From Myxococcales bacterium (lineage in GTDB: Bacteria; Myxococcota_A; UBA9160; UBA4427), in the NCBI GenBank assembly GCA_012960035.1, contig DUBZ01000147.1, positions 1-54,557 of the forward strand: a stretch of DNA of 54,557 nt. The letters run 5' to 3'. The first letter of the stretch is position 1, and each line of letters opens with the position of its first letter. Of this stretch, positions 1-7,468 are shown one piece after another. The position numbers and the translations under genes were made by a program. The notes beneath the pieces are model-generated. The model saw only the letters and a list, made by a program, of their open reading frames with translations. It searched no databases and had not been told where the DNA came from.

Positions 1-5
1 TTTAG

Positions 6-81
6 TGGAGCACGAGACCAGATTCGAACTGGCGACCCTCACGTTGGCAACGTGATGCTCTACCAGCTGAGCTACTCGTGC
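6..81 (-). tRNA. tRNA-Gly (GCC)
   Basis: Read on the minus strand this folds as a full 76-nt cloverleaf with an encoded CCA end. The acceptor arms GCACGAG and CTCGTGC pair perfectly, the D arm has GCTC/GAGC, the anticodon loop is TTGCCAA (anticodon GCC, glycine) on a TCACG/CGTGA stem, and the T arm contains GTTCGAAT. The discriminator base is U. It is the last element of a minus-strand run after the nucleotide-sugar dehydrogenase, 220 bases away, so it probably has its own promoter. Confidence 0.97.
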
Positions 82-241
82 TTGAAATCACGGGGCTTTA
101 GAGTTCACCCCGCCGAGATCTTTCGCTGGCGAAACGAGGAGTTAGCAATCTCGCGAGACGGCTTCAAGCCTCCTCTGCTCACTTTCGGCTCGACGCCCCT
201 CGGGGTGCCGGGCCTCCTCGAAAATCTCTCTTCTATATATT

Positions 242-271
242 CGCAGGTGATCGAAATAGACGCAGGTGATC
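242..271. repeat. 11-bp direct repeat upstream of tRNA-Gly
   Basis: CGCAGGTGATC occurs at 242-252 and again at 261-271, a 19-bp period. A TATATA-like stretch lies beside it (232-239) on the side facing the tRNA. The pair could be a binding site for a regulator, or could be chance; I see no good -35 box. Confidence 0.4.
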
Positions 272-301
272 CAAGCAGCCGCGGGTAGGCCGCGCACCAC
301 C

Positions 302-1615
302 TTATAGCTTCGTGATCTTCTCCCGGCCGGACGTCACGTCCTTCGTCGCATTGCGGGTGTCGAAGATGCGCTTGGCGTTGTTCGTGATGCTCTTGTAGTC
401 GAAGGCTTTGTGGTCGGTGAGGATCACGGCCAGGTCGGCTTCGGCCAAGGTCTTGTCCGCAGTGCCGACGTCTTTGTAGGTCACCCCTTCGACTTCCAGG
501 CTGGCTACGTGCGGGTCGGCGTAGGTTAGGTCGGCGCCCTTCTCTGCCAGGATACGGATCACGTCGAGGGCCGGCGATTCGCGCATGTCACCCACGTCAC
601 TCTTGTAAGCCGCGCCCAAGATCAAGATCTTTGCGCCGTTGACGCTCTTGCGGTCTTGGTTGAGCAGGTCGGCCACGCGTTCGCATACATGTTCGGGCAT
701 GCGGCTGTTGATGTCGGTGGCCAAGTCGATGAAGCGGGCCGGGAAGTTCAGGCTCTTCATCTTCCATGACAAATAACTCGGGTCGACGGGGATGCAGTGT
801 CCGCCAAGGCCTGGGCCCGGCAAGAACTTCATGAAGCCGTAGGGCTTGGTCGCAGCGGCTTCGATCACTTCCCACACGTCGAGGTCAAGGCGCTGACACA
901 TGAGTGCGATCTCGTTCGCGAGGCCGATGTTAATTGCGCGGAAGGTGTTCTCCAAGAGCTTCACCATCTCTGCGCTCTGTGTCGAAGACACGGGGACGAT
1001 CTCGTCAAAGATGGTTCCGAAGATCTTGGAAGCCAGCTCAGTGCATAGCGGCGTTTGGCCGCCTACGACCTTCGGCACGTTGCGCACCGTGAAGAGCTTG
1101 TTGCCGGGGTCAATCCGCTCGGGCGCGAAGGCGAGCGAAAAGTCTTCGCCGACTTCAAGGCCACTTTCTTCGAGCATCGGCACGAAGAGTTCCTGGGTGG
1201 TGCCCGGGTAAGTCGTACTCCCCAAAATAATCAACTGGCCCGTGCGCAAGCGGCGGCGAATTTCTTCAACGGCGCGCGCCATGTGGGAAACGTCCGGGTC
1301 CTTCGTCCGCGTAAGCGGCGTCGGAACACAGATGTTGATGATGTCGAGGCGCGTCAGATCTCCAAAGTCAGCCGTAGCGTGCAGACGGCCCGCCGCCTTA
1401 ACTTCGTTGAGGTCTGCGTTGGGGACGTCCTCAATGTAGGACTCGCCCTTTTCGATCGCATTGATCTTGTTCGCGTCGATGTCGAAGCCCGTAACGTCGA
1501 AGCCGATCTTTGCGAACTCGACTGCGAGCGGGAGCCCCACGTAGCCGAGACCGATCACGCCAATGCGTGCTTCGCGCGAATCGATTCGATCCGCCAGTTC
1601 GGTAAGACGGCTCAT
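302..1615 (-). CDS. Nucleotide-sugar dehydrogenase (UDP-GlcNAc/UDP-ManNAc 6-dehydrogenase type)
   Basis: A 437-residue NAD-dependent enzyme that would oxidise C6 of a UDP-N-acetylhexosamine to the uronic acid, for surface polysaccharide. Seen: N-terminal Rossmann motif GLGYVG near residues 22-27, the APERIDPGN segment, the catalytic cysteine in GGHCIPVDP near residue 274, and the C-terminal UDP-binding domain with GAAYKSDVGDMRESPA. These match the WbpA/WbpO/WecC/TviB group better than UDP-glucose dehydrogenase (inference). The frame is open further upstream, but the ATG at 1615 has AAGGGGAAC just before it and starts immediately ahead of the Rossmann fold. It lies downstream of pgsA with no other polysaccharide genes nearby, so the exact sugar cannot be named. 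Confidence 0.93.
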   Translation of the reverse strand: MSRLTELADRIDSREARIGVIGLGYVGLPLAVEFAKIGFDVTGFDIDANKINAIEKGESYIEDVPNADLNEVKAAGRLHATADFGDLTRLDIINICVPTPLTRTKDPDVSHMARAVEEIRRRLRTGQLIILGSTTYPGTTQELFVPMLEESGLEVGEDFSLAFAPERIDPGNKLFTVRNVPKVVGGQTPLCTELASKIFGTIFDEIVPVSSTQSAEMVKLLENTFRAINIGLANEIALMCQRLDLDVWEVIEAAATKPYGFMKFLPGPGLGGHCIPVDPSYLSWKMKSLNFPARFIDLATDINSRMPEHVCERVADLLNQDRKSVNGAKILILGAAYKSDVGDMRESPALDVIRILAEKGADLTYADPHVASLEVEGVTYKDVGTADKTLAEADLAVILTDHKAFDYKSITNNAKRIFDTRNATKDVTSGREKITKL

Positions 1616-1722
1616 TGGTGTTCCCCTTCTTGCGTTCGAGACGTTCGAATCAACTTCGAACAACGATCTCGATCGAAACGTAATCTGTGAGAGTAGTTCG
1701 CCCGGCGGGGCAGCGCCCAGGC

Positions 1723-2424
1723 CTAGCGATTCGACACTATGCGGCGCCAGCCAAAGTAACTGCTGAAATAGACCCAGCCGGACCACAAAGTAAGTGCCGA
1801 TGCGAAGGCCAAAAGTGCCAAACCAATTTCATGAGCCGGCAGACCAAAGGTCGGGTAGTGGAAAAGCAACGCAACAATCGCCGCATTTTGCGCAAGGGTC
1901 TTGAGTTTCCCCAATCCCGAAGCGGCAACGATGTGACCTTCCGCCGACGCGATGCCGCGGAGGCCGGTTACGGCCAGCTCGCGAGCGACGATGACGACCA
2001 CCATTCCGGCTTCCCAAACGCCCAGCCGACCGACCGCCAACATCATGATGAGCGCGGTCGTGACCAGCAACTTGTCGGCAAGTGGATCGAGCAGTTTGCC
2101 GAGCCGAGTCACCATCTTCCACGAACGCGCGATGTAGCCGTCGAGCACATCGGTCAAGATCGCGACGATGAAGGTCCAAGCCATGATCTGGCTTCCAAGT
2201 TCGCCAAGCATGAGCGGCATGAATAGAAGGAAGGGAACGGTACCGATCCGAATCAATGTGATGGTGTTCGGGACGTTGAGAATCTGATCGCCGACGTTCT
2301 CACCCAAAGCGCTTTCGCTTTGCGCGCTTTGTACACTTTGCGCACTTTGCGCATTTTGCGCACTTTGCATAGGCGCGGTGCTCACGTTTTCAATTGCCTC
2401 GGGTTGGGTCATTGCTGCAGTCAT
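1723..2424 (-). CDS. pgsA: CDP-diacylglycerol-glycerol-3-phosphate 3-phosphatidyltransferase
   Basis: A 233-residue inner-membrane enzyme that makes phosphatidylglycerol phosphate from CDP-diacylglycerol and glycerol-3-phosphate. The CDP-alcohol phosphotransferase signature DG-x2-AR-x8-G-x3-D-x3-D is complete (from DGYIARSW to DPLAD), and four to five hydrophobic segments follow. The family part begins at NVPNTITLIR; before it is an extra tail of about 50 residues, rich in Ala, Gln and Ser, encoded by a 9-bp tandem repeat. The start is uncertain: TTG 2487, ATG 2424 and ATG 2412 are all possible, and none has a strong ribosome site. cdsA, which makes its substrate, is elsewhere in the window (13867-14880). 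Confidence 0.93.
   Translation of the reverse strand: MTAAMTQPEAIENVSTAPMQSAQNAQSAQSVQSAQSESALGENVGDQILNVPNTITLIRIGTVPFLLFMPLMLGELGSQIMAWTFIVAILTDVLDGYIARSWKMVTRLGKLLDPLADKLLVTTALIMMLAVGRLGVWEAGMVVVIVARELAVTGLRGIASAEGHIVAASGLGKLKTLAQNAAIVALLFHYPTFGLPAHEIGLALLAFASALTLWSGWVYFSSYFGWRRIVSNR
2318..2371. repeat. 9-bp tandem repeat inside pgsA
   Basis: Six imperfect copies of CTTTGCGCA run head to tail. On the coding (minus) strand they give a Ser-Ala-Gln-type tripeptide repeat in the N-terminal extension of PgsA. The unit is a multiple of three, so copy-number change would alter length without shifting the frame. Confidence 0.85.
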
Positions 2425-2491
2425 TCCAATCGCCTGCCCTTCTGCGGGGCACCGTCGCAGTTCCGCGACTCCCGCCGGTCGAGCCAAAAGC

Positions 2492-3106
2492 TCATCGTTG
2501 AAAGTCGCCTCGGTAGCCGCGATAGTAAGCCAACACGCGCGTTACGTAAGCCTTCGTTTCGGGGTACGGGGGAATGCCGCGATATCGGTCAACCGCCTTG
2601 GTACCCGCGTTATAGGCTGCGAGAGCCCGCGAGAGGTCCCCGTAGCGATCGAGCATTGCTCGCAGATATCTAGAACCGCCGCTGACGTTCTGCGGCGCCT
2701 CAAATGGGTCTTGTACGCCGAGGTCTGCGGCTGTCTTCGGCATCAGCTGCATCAGTCCCTGGGCTCCCGCGTGTGAGACGGCTTTCGCGCTGAAGTTGCT
2801 CTCCGCAGCGATCACCGCTTTGACAAGGGCGGGGTCGAGCTGGTTCGCCTTGGCCTCGCGAACGATCAGCGAGTCGTAGCCGTAGTTGACCGGTATCGTT
2901 CGTTTCGGGGCTTCTTTGCCTAGCGCGTTGACTTTGCGCGGCACCTTGATGGCCTGGTAGCGGCGGTCGCTCGGCACATTGCTGAAGTGCACGACGCCTC
3001 GGTCGTCGATGAAGCGATACATAGAAGGCGGGTTCGCGAGCGCGTTCGAAGCCGCGCTGCATGTCATCGCGACTGCGATGGCAATATGGACGAACCGGTT
3101 CTGCAA
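2492..3106 (-). CDS. Lytic transglycosylase (SLT domain) with N-terminal DUF4124
   Basis: A 204-residue exported murein lytic transglycosylase cleaving MurNAc-GlcNAc bonds. Seen: a hydrophobic signal segment ending in a SNALA-type cleavage site, a DUF4124-like stretch (MYRFIDDRGVVHFSNVP), then the SLT domain with catalytic Glu in AVIAAESNF, GAQGLMQLMP and the AYNAG block. I chose the TTG at 3106 because GGAG stands nine bases upstream and the signal peptide then begins at once; a GTG at 3175 in the same frame would add 23 polar residues. It is first of a minus-strand run with pgsA (67 bases to ATG 2424's stop-distal side) and faces nadB across a 360-base gap. Confidence 0.9.
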   Translation of the reverse strand: MQNRFVHIAIAVAMTCSAASNALANPPSMYRFIDDRGVVHFSNVPSDRRYQAIKVPRKVNALGKEAPKRTIPVNYGYDSLIVREAKANQLDPALVKAVIAAESNFSAKAVSHAGAQGLMQLMPKTAADLGVQDPFEAPQNVSGGSRYLRAMLDRYGDLSRALAAYNAGTKAVDRYRGIPPYPETKAYVTRVLAYYRGYRGDFQR

Positions 3107-3466
3107 TGAGAAATACTCCAGGGCTGGTGTTTGCGATGGAACGATTTGGGGACGGGTTCGCGTCTGGCTTCCCACCCGACGGCAACTTTTCAGGCTTTTC
3201 CAAAAGCCGAATCGATTGATTTACGCGGGCGTGGCCGCGCAAGTTGCGGGGATAAGCGCCTAACCTTATTCCCATCGGAGCTTTTCCCTGCCGGCCTTAG
3301 AACCCAAATCGATTCGCCGGGCCTTTCCCATTGCCCCCAACATTTGCATCCTTCGCCTCTGCTCCGAACGAGGGCTTTCCGCATCAACCTCAGGACCTTC
3401 CCAGCGCCGCAGAATTCGGTGATCCTCTCCCGCGATGCCCCCCTCCACGGAGCCACTCAGCCAACC
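3107..3466. other. Intergenic region between the divergent transglycosylase and nadB genes
   Basis: 360 bases that must hold promoters for both directions. The nadB frame stays open through it (from 3131), but the extension lacks family similarity. I see no convincing -35/-10 pair, no riboswitch fold and no RNA gene. Confidence 0.6.
3116..3119 (-). promoter_or_regulatory. Shine-Dalgarno deciding the transglycosylase start
   Basis: GGAG on the minus strand, nine bases before TTG 3106. It favours this start over GTG 3175. Confidence 0.5.
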
Positions 3467-5113
3467 ATGACGATCAACCCTGTACCGGCCGACCGGCGCG
3501 ATTTCGATTTCCTCGTGATCGGCAGCGGAATCGCTGGCCTCCACTACGCCCTGCGCGTCGCCGACCACGGCAAGGTCGGGCTGATCACCAAGAAGAACGC
3601 CTCGAACTCCGCCACCCAATACGCCCAGGGTGGGATCGCGGCGGTCGTCGACCCACTCGATTCATTCGAGGACCACGTCGAAGACACGATCAATGCCGGA
3701 GCGGGTTTGTGCAACGAAGACGTGGTTCGCCACGTGGTCGAACGCGGGCCCGAAGCAATTGAGTCGTTGCTCCGGTACGGCGTCGACTTCGACCGCGGCG
3801 GCGAGTCGCAGCTCTACTACGACCTCGGTCGCGAAGGCGGACACAGCAAACGCCGGGTGCTGCATCACCGGGACGCGACCGGCAAAGAGATCCAGCGCGC
3901 CCTGCTTCGCCGGGCGTCGCGTCACCCCAACATCGAACTGCTCGACTATCACATCGCAGTCGACCTCATTACCGCGCACAAGACGGGCCGCACCGAGCCG
4001 AACCGCGCACTCGGTGCTTATGTGCTCGACACGCGTTCGGGCGAAGTGCTCCGCATGGCGGCGCGCATCACCCTGCTGGCCACTGGTGGCGCGGGCAAGG
4101 TTTATCTCTATACGAGTAACCCCGACATTGCTTCGGGCGACGGTGCCGCGATGGCGTATCGCGGGGGTGCGACGCTCGCGAACATGGAATTCATGCAGTT
4201 CCACCCGACGTGCTTGTTTCACCCAGACGCCGGTTCGTTCTTGGTGACGGAAGCCGTGCGCGGAGAAGGCGGCATCTTGCGCAATGTGAAGGGCGCGGCC
4301 TTCATGGGCGAGTACTCCGAACTCAAAGACCTTGCACCTCGCGATATTGTGGCGCGCGCGATCGATACCGAACTCAAAAAATCGGGTGATCATTTTGTGC
4401 ACCTCGACATCACCCATGAAGATGGGGAGTTCATCCGAACGCGCTTCCCGACAATTTACGAGCGCTGTATGTCATTCGGGATGGACATCACCAAAGAACC
4501 GATCCCAGTGGTCCCCGCCATGCACTACAGCTGCGGCGGCGTACGAACAGGGCTCTCCGGCGAGAGCGATCTCCCGAACTTGTTCGCAACGGGCGAAGTT
4601 GCCAACACCGGCCTTCACGGAGCAAACCGGTTGGCGTCAAACTCCCTGCTTGAAGCGATGGTGTTTTCGGAAAACGCCGCAGAGGAATCGATCTCGCGGC
4701 TACCCGAAGTAGACCCGCCCGGTGAACTCGAAGCATGGGAATCGGGCAATGCGACCGAAAGCCACGAAGCCGTGATCATCACCCAGAACTGGGACGAGAT
4801 TCGGCGCTTCATGTGGAACTACGTCAGCATCGTGCGCAGCGACCGGCGCCTTGCTCGGGCCAAGCACCGCATCGAGCTCATGCGCGACGAGATCAACGAG
4901 TACTACTGGGACTTCAAACTCACGCCGGATCTGATCGAGCTACGTAACATTGCGACGACGGCCGAGCTCATCACGCAAGCCGCACTCTTCCGAAAAGAAA
5001 GTCGCGGTCTGCACTACAATCTCGACCACCCCGAGCGCGACGACGAACACTTCCAGCGTGACACGCTCCTGCAACGCGGAGATGAACCGCGCTTGAGCCG
5101 CGCCAAAAACTGA
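3467..5113 (+). CDS. nadB: L-aspartate oxidase
   Basis: A 548-residue cytosolic FAD enzyme that oxidises L-aspartate to iminoaspartate, the first step of NAD synthesis. Seen: FAD-binding GSGIAGLHYAL near the N-terminus, the SNSATQYAQGGIAAV loop after it, the substrate segment with MQFHPTCLF, the HYSCGGVRTG block, TGLHGANRLASNSLLE, and the C-terminal helical domain with RR-containing repeats. Length fits NadB (about 540) rather than succinate dehydrogenase A, and the Gly-rich start matches. ATG 3467 was chosen because family similarity begins right after it; the frame is open for a further 336 bases upstream. nadA and nadC are not in the window. It converges with the SDR gene, only four bases apart. 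Confidence 0.96.
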   Translation: MTINPVPADRRDFDFLVIGSGIAGLHYALRVADHGKVGLITKKNASNSATQYAQGGIAAVVDPLDSFEDHVEDTINAGAGLCNEDVVRHVVERGPEAIESLLRYGVDFDRGGESQLYYDLGREGGHSKRRVLHHRDATGKEIQRALLRRASRHPNIELLDYHIAVDLITAHKTGRTEPNRALGAYVLDTRSGEVLRMAARITLLATGGAGKVYLYTSNPDIASGDGAAMAYRGGATLANMEFMQFHPTCLFHPDAGSFLVTEAVRGEGGILRNVKGAAFMGEYSELKDLAPRDIVARAIDTELKKSGDHFVHLDITHEDGEFIRTRFPTIYERCMSFGMDITKEPIPVVPAMHYSCGGVRTGLSGESDLPNLFATGEVANTGLHGANRLASNSLLEAMVFSENAAEESISRLPEVDPPGELEAWESGNATESHEAVIITQNWDEIRRFMWNYVSIVRSDRRLARAKHRIELMRDEINEYYWDFKLTPDLIELRNIATTAELITQAALFRKESRGLHYNLDHPERDDEHFQRDTLLQRGDEPRLSRAKN

Positions 5114-5117
5114 AGCG

Positions 5118-5903
5118 CTACTCAGGCGTGACGTACGCCGCCGTAATTCCGCCGTCGACCATGAAGGTTGTGCCCGTCACATAGGATGACGACGGCGATG
5201 CGAGGTAGAGAGCGGCTCGCGCGATCTCGCTGGCTTCCGCGAGGCGTCCCATCGGGATATGGATGAGCCGGCGCGCCTTCTTTTCCGGGTCGCGCAAGAA
5301 CTCTTCGAGTAGAGGCGTGTTGACTGGGCCGGGACAAAGCGCGTTCGCGCGAATGCCTTGGCGCGCGTATTCGACGGCGATCTCCCGCGTCATCGCTAAG
5401 ACGCCGCCCTTGCTCGCCGTGTAAGCAATCTGCGACGTCGCCGCGCCAACCACCGCAACAAAGGAAGCGGTGTTGATGATCGAACCGCCGCCCGCTTCGA
5501 TCATGGCGGGGATGCCGTACTTGCAACCCAAGAAGACACCCTTCAAGTTGACGTTCATCACCAAGTCCCAAACTTCTTCGGTCGTGTCGGGCGGCGAACC
5601 ATCGTCGTCGGGGAAGATGCCGGCGTTGTTGAACATGACGTGTAAGCCGCCGTGACTCTTCGCGAACTCAACGGCGTTTTTGATGTCGTTTGCCTTCGAA
5701 ACGTCGGCATGCACGAAATCGGCTTCGCCCCCAGCTGCGCCGACTCGCGACACCGTTTCTGTCCCGCCGGCTTCATCGACGTCGCAAACGATCACCCGAG
5801 CTCCGGCGCCTGCCATCAAAAGTGCGGCCTCGCGCCCGATGCCGCTGCCCGCTCCGGTAATGAGCGCGTTGCGTCCTTCTAGTTCGTTCGCCCCTTCAGC
5901 CAA
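5118..5903 (-). CDS. Short-chain dehydrogenase/reductase (SDR), classical type
   Basis: A 261-residue NAD(P)-dependent oxidoreductase of unknown substrate. Seen: TGAGSGIG cofactor motif, CDVDE acid after beta-2 (favours NAD over NADP), NNAG, catalytic Tyr and Lys in YTASK, CPGPVNTPL, and the usual end SSYVTGTTFMVDGG. The start is TTG 5903, six bases after AAGGAG; an in-frame GTG at 5921 is the alternative. It follows the glutamine-synthetase-family gene on the same strand after 143 bases and may be co-transcribed. Many such proteins oxidise hydroxyacyl or secondary alcohol substrates, but nothing here fixes which. Confidence 0.92.
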   Translation of the reverse strand: MAEGANELEGRNALITGAGSGIGREAALLMAGAGARVIVCDVDEAGGTETVSRVGAAGGEADFVHADVSKANDIKNAVEFAKSHGGLHVMFNNAGIFPDDDGSPPDTTEEVWDLVMNVNLKGVFLGCKYGIPAMIEAGGGSIINTASFVAVVGAATSQIAYTASKGGVLAMTREIAVEYARQGIRANALCPGPVNTPLLEEFLRDPEKKARRLIHIPMGRLAEASEIARAALYLASPSSSYVTGTTFMVDGGITAAYVTPE

Positions 5904-5909
5904 ACCCAA

Positions 5910-5915
5910 CTCCTT
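5910..5915 (-). promoter_or_regulatory. Shine-Dalgarno deciding the SDR start
   Basis: AAGGAG on the minus strand, six bases before TTG 5903. Confidence 0.55.
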
Positions 5916-6046
5916 CGTCACAAGACCATGATTCGAGCGCACAGCTGGCGCGCACAAGACCTATAGCCAAGGCTGGGTTGGAAAGACCGATATCGCCGCA
6001 AGAACCTTCAGCGCAGGGTGATGAGACTCTGTTCACAACCACGCGG

Positions 6047-7444
6047 TCAGATGCGCTCGAAGTACCGCGCGCGCTCATAGTCGGTGACCGCCTTATCGTA
6101 TTCCTCTTGCTCACTTCGTGCGAAGTGGAGCAAGTGTTCGACCACTTCCTCGCCGAGGGCCTCGCGCATAAACGCGCTACTCCCAAAGGCGTCGATCGCG
6201 TCCCGCAACGAATGCGGAACCCGTGGCAGGGCTTCGGCCATATAACCGTCGCCTTCGAAGAGCGGGCCCGGGTCGGTCTTGTTTTCGATCCCGTCGAGCG
6301 CTGCCGCGATCATGCCTGCGTACGCGAGGTACGGGTTCGCGTCGCCACCGGGGATCCGACATTCGATGCGCAGCGACGGTCCGTGGCCGACCACCCGAAA
6401 GCCAACGGTACGGTTGTCGTAGCTCCACGCGATCCGCGTCGGCGCAAACGTACCTTCCATGTACCGCTTGTAGGAATTCACGTTGGGTGCGAACAGGAGC
6501 GAGAGCGCGCTCGCATGCTTCAGCAACCCCCCGACAGCGTGGCGAAATGTGTCAGATGGGTACGCGTGGGTTCCCGCAATGGGCTCGCCCTTCTTGTCGG
6601 GGTCGCAAAACACCGCGCCGCCTTCGGGGTCGGTGAAGCTCATGTGGATGTGCAGACTGTTTCCGGCGTGCTCAGAGTGCCACTTCGCCATGAAGGTAAT
6701 CGCCGCATCGCGACGCGCGGCGATCTCCTTCGCGGCGAGTTTGTAAATCACGTGTCGATCCGCCATTTCGATTGCCGCGCCGTAGCGAAGGTTGATCTCA
6801 TGCTGGCTCGGGCTCGCTTCGCCTTTGCTGAATTCGACCGGGATCCCGCTCGCGTCGGCACCGCTGCGAATCGCTCCAACGACGTCTTCCGCCATGCCCC
6901 CTGAAAGCAGGTGGTAGTCCTCGTTGTACTGTTGGCGAAGATCGAGGTCGGCGTAGTGCTTGTCGCGCGCACTGCGGTACGTCTCGCGGAAGAGAAAGAA
7001 CTCGAGTTCGCTCCCCATATAGGGAACGAAGCCCTTTGCCGCGGCGCGCTCCACCTGGCGCTTCAAGATACTGCGCGGCGCAACTGCAACAGGTTCATCC
7101 CGTTCTTCTTCGAGAGCGTCACAAACCACAATGGCAGTCCGGTCCAGCCAGGCGGCATGACGCAGCGAGTTGTAGTCAGGCAGCCCCCGCATGTCGCCGT
7201 AGCCGGTTTCCCAACTCGTGAACGCATAACCCGGGGTCGGGTTCATTTCCATGTCGCAGGCAAGCAAGTAGTCGCAGGCGTGCATGCCGCCTTCGGCGAT
7301 CTCTTCTAAAAAGAAGCGACCGACGATCCGCTTGCCCATGAGCCGGCCATACAAATCGGGCACAGCCGTGATCACCGTCTCGATTTCACCTTCGTTGATG
7401 AGGCGCGTAAGCGTTTCAAGGTCCAGCATGCCGCGGACTTGCAT
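6047..7444 (-). CDS. Glutamine-synthetase-family ligase (PuuA/GlnT-like)
   Basis: A 465-residue ATP-dependent ligase that joins an amine to the gamma-carboxyl of glutamate. Seen: metal-site Glu in GSELEFFLF, the GEASPSQHEINLRYG block, the loop NSLHIHMSF, LLFAPNVNSYKRY, the NRTVGFRV arginine segment and RIECRIPGGDANPYLA. These are the catalytic blocks of the fold. The layout, with DLYGRLMGKR near the start, resembles gamma-glutamyl-polyamine and related synthetases rather than the nitrogen-assimilation GlnA; the true amine is unknown. It starts 24 bases after purF stops and runs the same way, so the two are likely co-transcribed, with the SDR after it. Confidence 0.9.
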   Translation of the reverse strand: MQVRGMLDLETLTRLINEGEIETVITAVPDLYGRLMGKRIVGRFFLEEIAEGGMHACDYLLACDMEMNPTPGYAFTSWETGYGDMRGLPDYNSLRHAAWLDRTAIVVCDALEEERDEPVAVAPRSILKRQVERAAAKGFVPYMGSELEFFLFRETYRSARDKHYADLDLRQQYNEDYHLLSGGMAEDVVGAIRSGADASGIPVEFSKGEASPSQHEINLRYGAAIEMADRHVIYKLAAKEIAARRDAAITFMAKWHSEHAGNSLHIHMSFTDPEGGAVFCDPDKKGEPIAGTHAYPSDTFRHAVGGLLKHASALSLLFAPNVNSYKRYMEGTFAPTRIAWSYDNRTVGFRVVGHGPSLRIECRIPGGDANPYLAYAGMIAAALDGIENKTDPGPLFEGDGYMAEALPRVPHSLRDAIDAFGSSAFMREALGEEVVEHLLHFARSEQEEYDKAVTDYERARYFERI

Positions 7445-7468
7445 GGTCAGGCTTCCCCTCTGTGCCTA

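Noticed and set aside
3131..3466. A 112-codon extension of nadB upstream of ATG 3467.
   Set aside because: Family similarity starts just after 3467 and the extension is low-complexity.
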